Shown here: in pieces, positions 4,783 to 6,004 of the stretch | Layout: each line of letters begins with the position of its first letter | How positions within the stretch are numbered: the stretch's first letter is position 1 | Origin: an uncultured Clostridia bacterium | GTDB lineage: Bacteria > Bacillota > Clostridia > Oscillospirales > Acutalibacteraceae | Length of the DNA: 6,004 bases | Reading direction: 5' to 3' | NCBI GenBank assembly: GCA_937897215.1 | Contig: CALCBQ010000020.1 | Location: 1-6,004 of the forward strand | Made by a program: the position numbers and the translations under genes | Notes under the pieces: generated by a model | Seen by the model: only the letters and a program-made list of their open reading frames with translations | What the model was told of the DNA's origin: nothing | Database searches by the model: none

Positions 4783-5700
4783 ATGAAAAGAAATTTATCA
4801 ATAATCAGTTTAATTTTTGTAATATTACTTACTTTTACCGCTTGTGGTGGCTCGCTTGTTAATGGTGACATTTTCCCCGAGCCAGAAATCACTACAACAG
4901 AAAACACACAAAATACAACTGTAACACTTAAAGATATTCCTGAATATTCAGGTAGCCCATACATAGCAATCAATAATAATCAACCGTCGTTTACAAGTGA
5001 TGACTACACTACAACTGCATTTGAAAAGTATGCAGAGTTAGACTCACTTGGTCGTTGTGGTGTAACTTATGCTTGCGTTGGTGTTGAGATTATGCCGACA
5101 GAAGACAGAGGTAGTATCGGTCAGGTTAAGCCTACTGGTTGGGTAACTGCAAAATACGATTTTGTTGACGGCAAATATCTGTATAACAGATGCCACTTAA
5201 TCGGATTTCAGTTGACAGGGGAGAATGCAAACACACAAAATCTTATTACAGGCACTCGTTATATGAATACAGAGGGTATGTTGCCTTTTGAAAATATGAT
5301 TGCCGATTATGTAAAAGAAACTGAAAATCACGTTTTATACCGAGTAACACCGATTTTTGATGGGGAAAACCTTGTTGCAAGTGGTGTGCAGATGGAAGCG
5401 TATTCTGTTGAAGATAACGGCGACGGCATTTGCTTTAATGTGTATTGCTATAATGTGCAACCAGGTGTTAAAATCGACTACGCAACAGGCAAAAGTCAGT
5501 TAGATACCGAAACTACCACCAAGGCAGAAGATGATGTGAATGCGTCACAGTTTGTGCTTAATACATCATCAAAGAAAATACATAAACCAACCTGCTCAAG
5601 TGTTGAAAAAATGAGTGAAAAGAATAAAAAGACCGTCAGTGGAACAGAAATTAAATCTTACCTTAATGACGGCTATGAATACTGTGGAAATTGTTTTTAA
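4783..5700 (+). CDS. Lipoprotein DNA/RNA non-specific endonuclease
   Basis: The 305-residue protein starts with a lipoprotein signal; the lipobox TFTAC puts the lipidated cysteine at C21, so it is tethered outside the membrane. A Thr/Asn-rich linker (about 30-50) leads to a nuclease domain (about 53-225) of the beta-beta-alpha-metal type (Endonuclease_NS_2; SPD1/EndA-like). The motif YNRCHLIGFQLTG carries the catalytic H138, and ENANTQNLITGTRYMN carries the likely metal-binding N162. A second linker leads to a C-terminal module (256-305) with H267, C271, C301 and C304, a likely zinc site. Such enzymes degrade extracellular nucleic acids for nutrition or DNA uptake. GAGGT (4774-4778) is inside the preceding gene's end, only 4 bases from the ATG. 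The gene is mid-operon, with a GH43-like gene 11 bases later. Confidence 0.92.
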   Translation: MKRNLSIISLIFVILLTFTACGGSLVNGDIFPEPEITTTENTQNTTVTLKDIPEYSGSPYIAINNNQPSFTSDDYTTTAFEKYAELDSLGRCGVTYACVGVEIMPTEDRGSIGQVKPTGWVTAKYDFVDGKYLYNRCHLIGFQLTGENANTQNLITGTRYMNTEGMLPFENMIADYVKETENHVLYRVTPIFDGENLVASGVQMEAYSVEDNGDGICFNVYCYNVQPGVKIDYATGKSQLDTETTTKAEDDVNASQFVLNTSSKKIHKPTCSSVEKMSEKNKKTVSGTEIKSYLNDGYEYCGNCF

Positions 5701-5711
5701 GGGGTAAAATT

Positions 5712-6004
5712 ATGCCATATTTATTTGCACACTTTAAAGAAAAAATCACACCTGACGGCGAACAAGTCTATTTTGGAATAAGCCGTGATGGTCTAAATTG
5801 GGAAAAAGTCAATGACGGAAACCCTGTATTAACTGCAAATCTTGGCGAAAAGGGTTGTCGTGATATCGAAATCGTGCGACTTCATATGGGAGGATTCGTA
5901 ATTTTAACAACTGACCTTTGTATTGCAAATCGTTATGACGAGAATTTGCATCTTGACTGGTCTAATGTGAACCGAACAGGTAGCAAATGGCTTCGTATGT
6001 GGAA
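5712..6004 (+). CDS. Glycoside hydrolase family 43-like protein, N-terminal part
   Basis: The window ends after 97 codons, inside the gene. The visible part begins without a signal peptide and reads MPYLFAHFKEKITPDGEQVY, then FGISRDGLNWEKVNDGNPVL, GCRDIEIVRL (48-57), a strand FVILTTDL (62-69) and NRTGSKWLRMW (87-97). The order of short strands and the SRDGLNW turn match the first propeller blades of GH43-type arabinosidase/xylosidase-like proteins from gut Clostridia. Without the later blades the catalytic residues cannot be checked and the substrate stays open. AGGGG at 5700-5704, overlapping the nuclease stop codon, gives a spacing of 7 bases to ATG 5712. Lack of a signal peptide suggests a cytosolic enzyme acting on imported sugars, unlike the lipoprotein nuclease before it. 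Confidence 0.75.
   Translation, partial: MPYLFAHFKEKITPDGEQVYFGISRDGLNWEKVNDGNPVLTANLGEKGCRDIEIVRLHMGGFVILTTDLCIANRYDENLHLDWSNVNRTGSKWLRMW

Overview
The window looks like a chromosomal segment of a low-GC, Gram-positive, gut-type Clostridia (Oscillospirales/Ruminococcus-like). The DNA is AT-rich. Shine-Dalgarno sites are strong, promoters are sigma-A type with extended -10 boxes, and there is a Clostridia-type radical SAM/SPASM protein, a lipoprotein nuclease with an SPD1/EndA-like core, and a GH43-like glycosidase start. TGA is a stop in several genes and tryptophan is TGG, so the standard bacterial code applies. The lineage is inferred from gene content, not from a marker gene.

Positions 1-2190 are an accessory, repeat-rich region. 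A partial hairpin array (1-63) leads into a promoter and a four-helix-bundle (S23/IVS-type) gene that carries an in-frame TGA (114-455). A membrane-anchored acidic protein of unknown function follows (472-990). Next come a conserved 29-base tail, a UUCG-loop terminator and a long array of small hairpins joined by TGAAAT/ATTTCA linkers (1042-1265). A NUDIX hydrolase with its own promoter follows (1354-1974). It is trailed by a second copy of the same tail, another UUCG terminator and a second hairpin array with a different linker (1998-2190). Two unrelated genes therefore end in the same composite 3' module, which is the most unusual structure here.

Positions 2197-3306 hold a radical SAM/SPASM protein on the minus strand (2197-3030) and a divergent promoter region. 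The plus-strand promoter there (3092-3120) is strong, but the next intact gene begins about 180 bases later. The leader holds only short broken frames.

Positions 3307-4306 hold a two-gene unit: a secreted 249-residue protein of unknown function and a 61-residue two-helix membrane protein, closed by a strong terminator.

Positions 4349-6004 hold an operon with a near-consensus promoter directly upstream. It encodes a 128-residue cytosolic protein of unknown function, a lipoprotein DNA/RNA non-specific endonuclease with a C-terminal Cys/His module, and the first 97 codons of a GH43-like glycosidase. Gene spacings of 2 and 11 bases indicate co-transcription.
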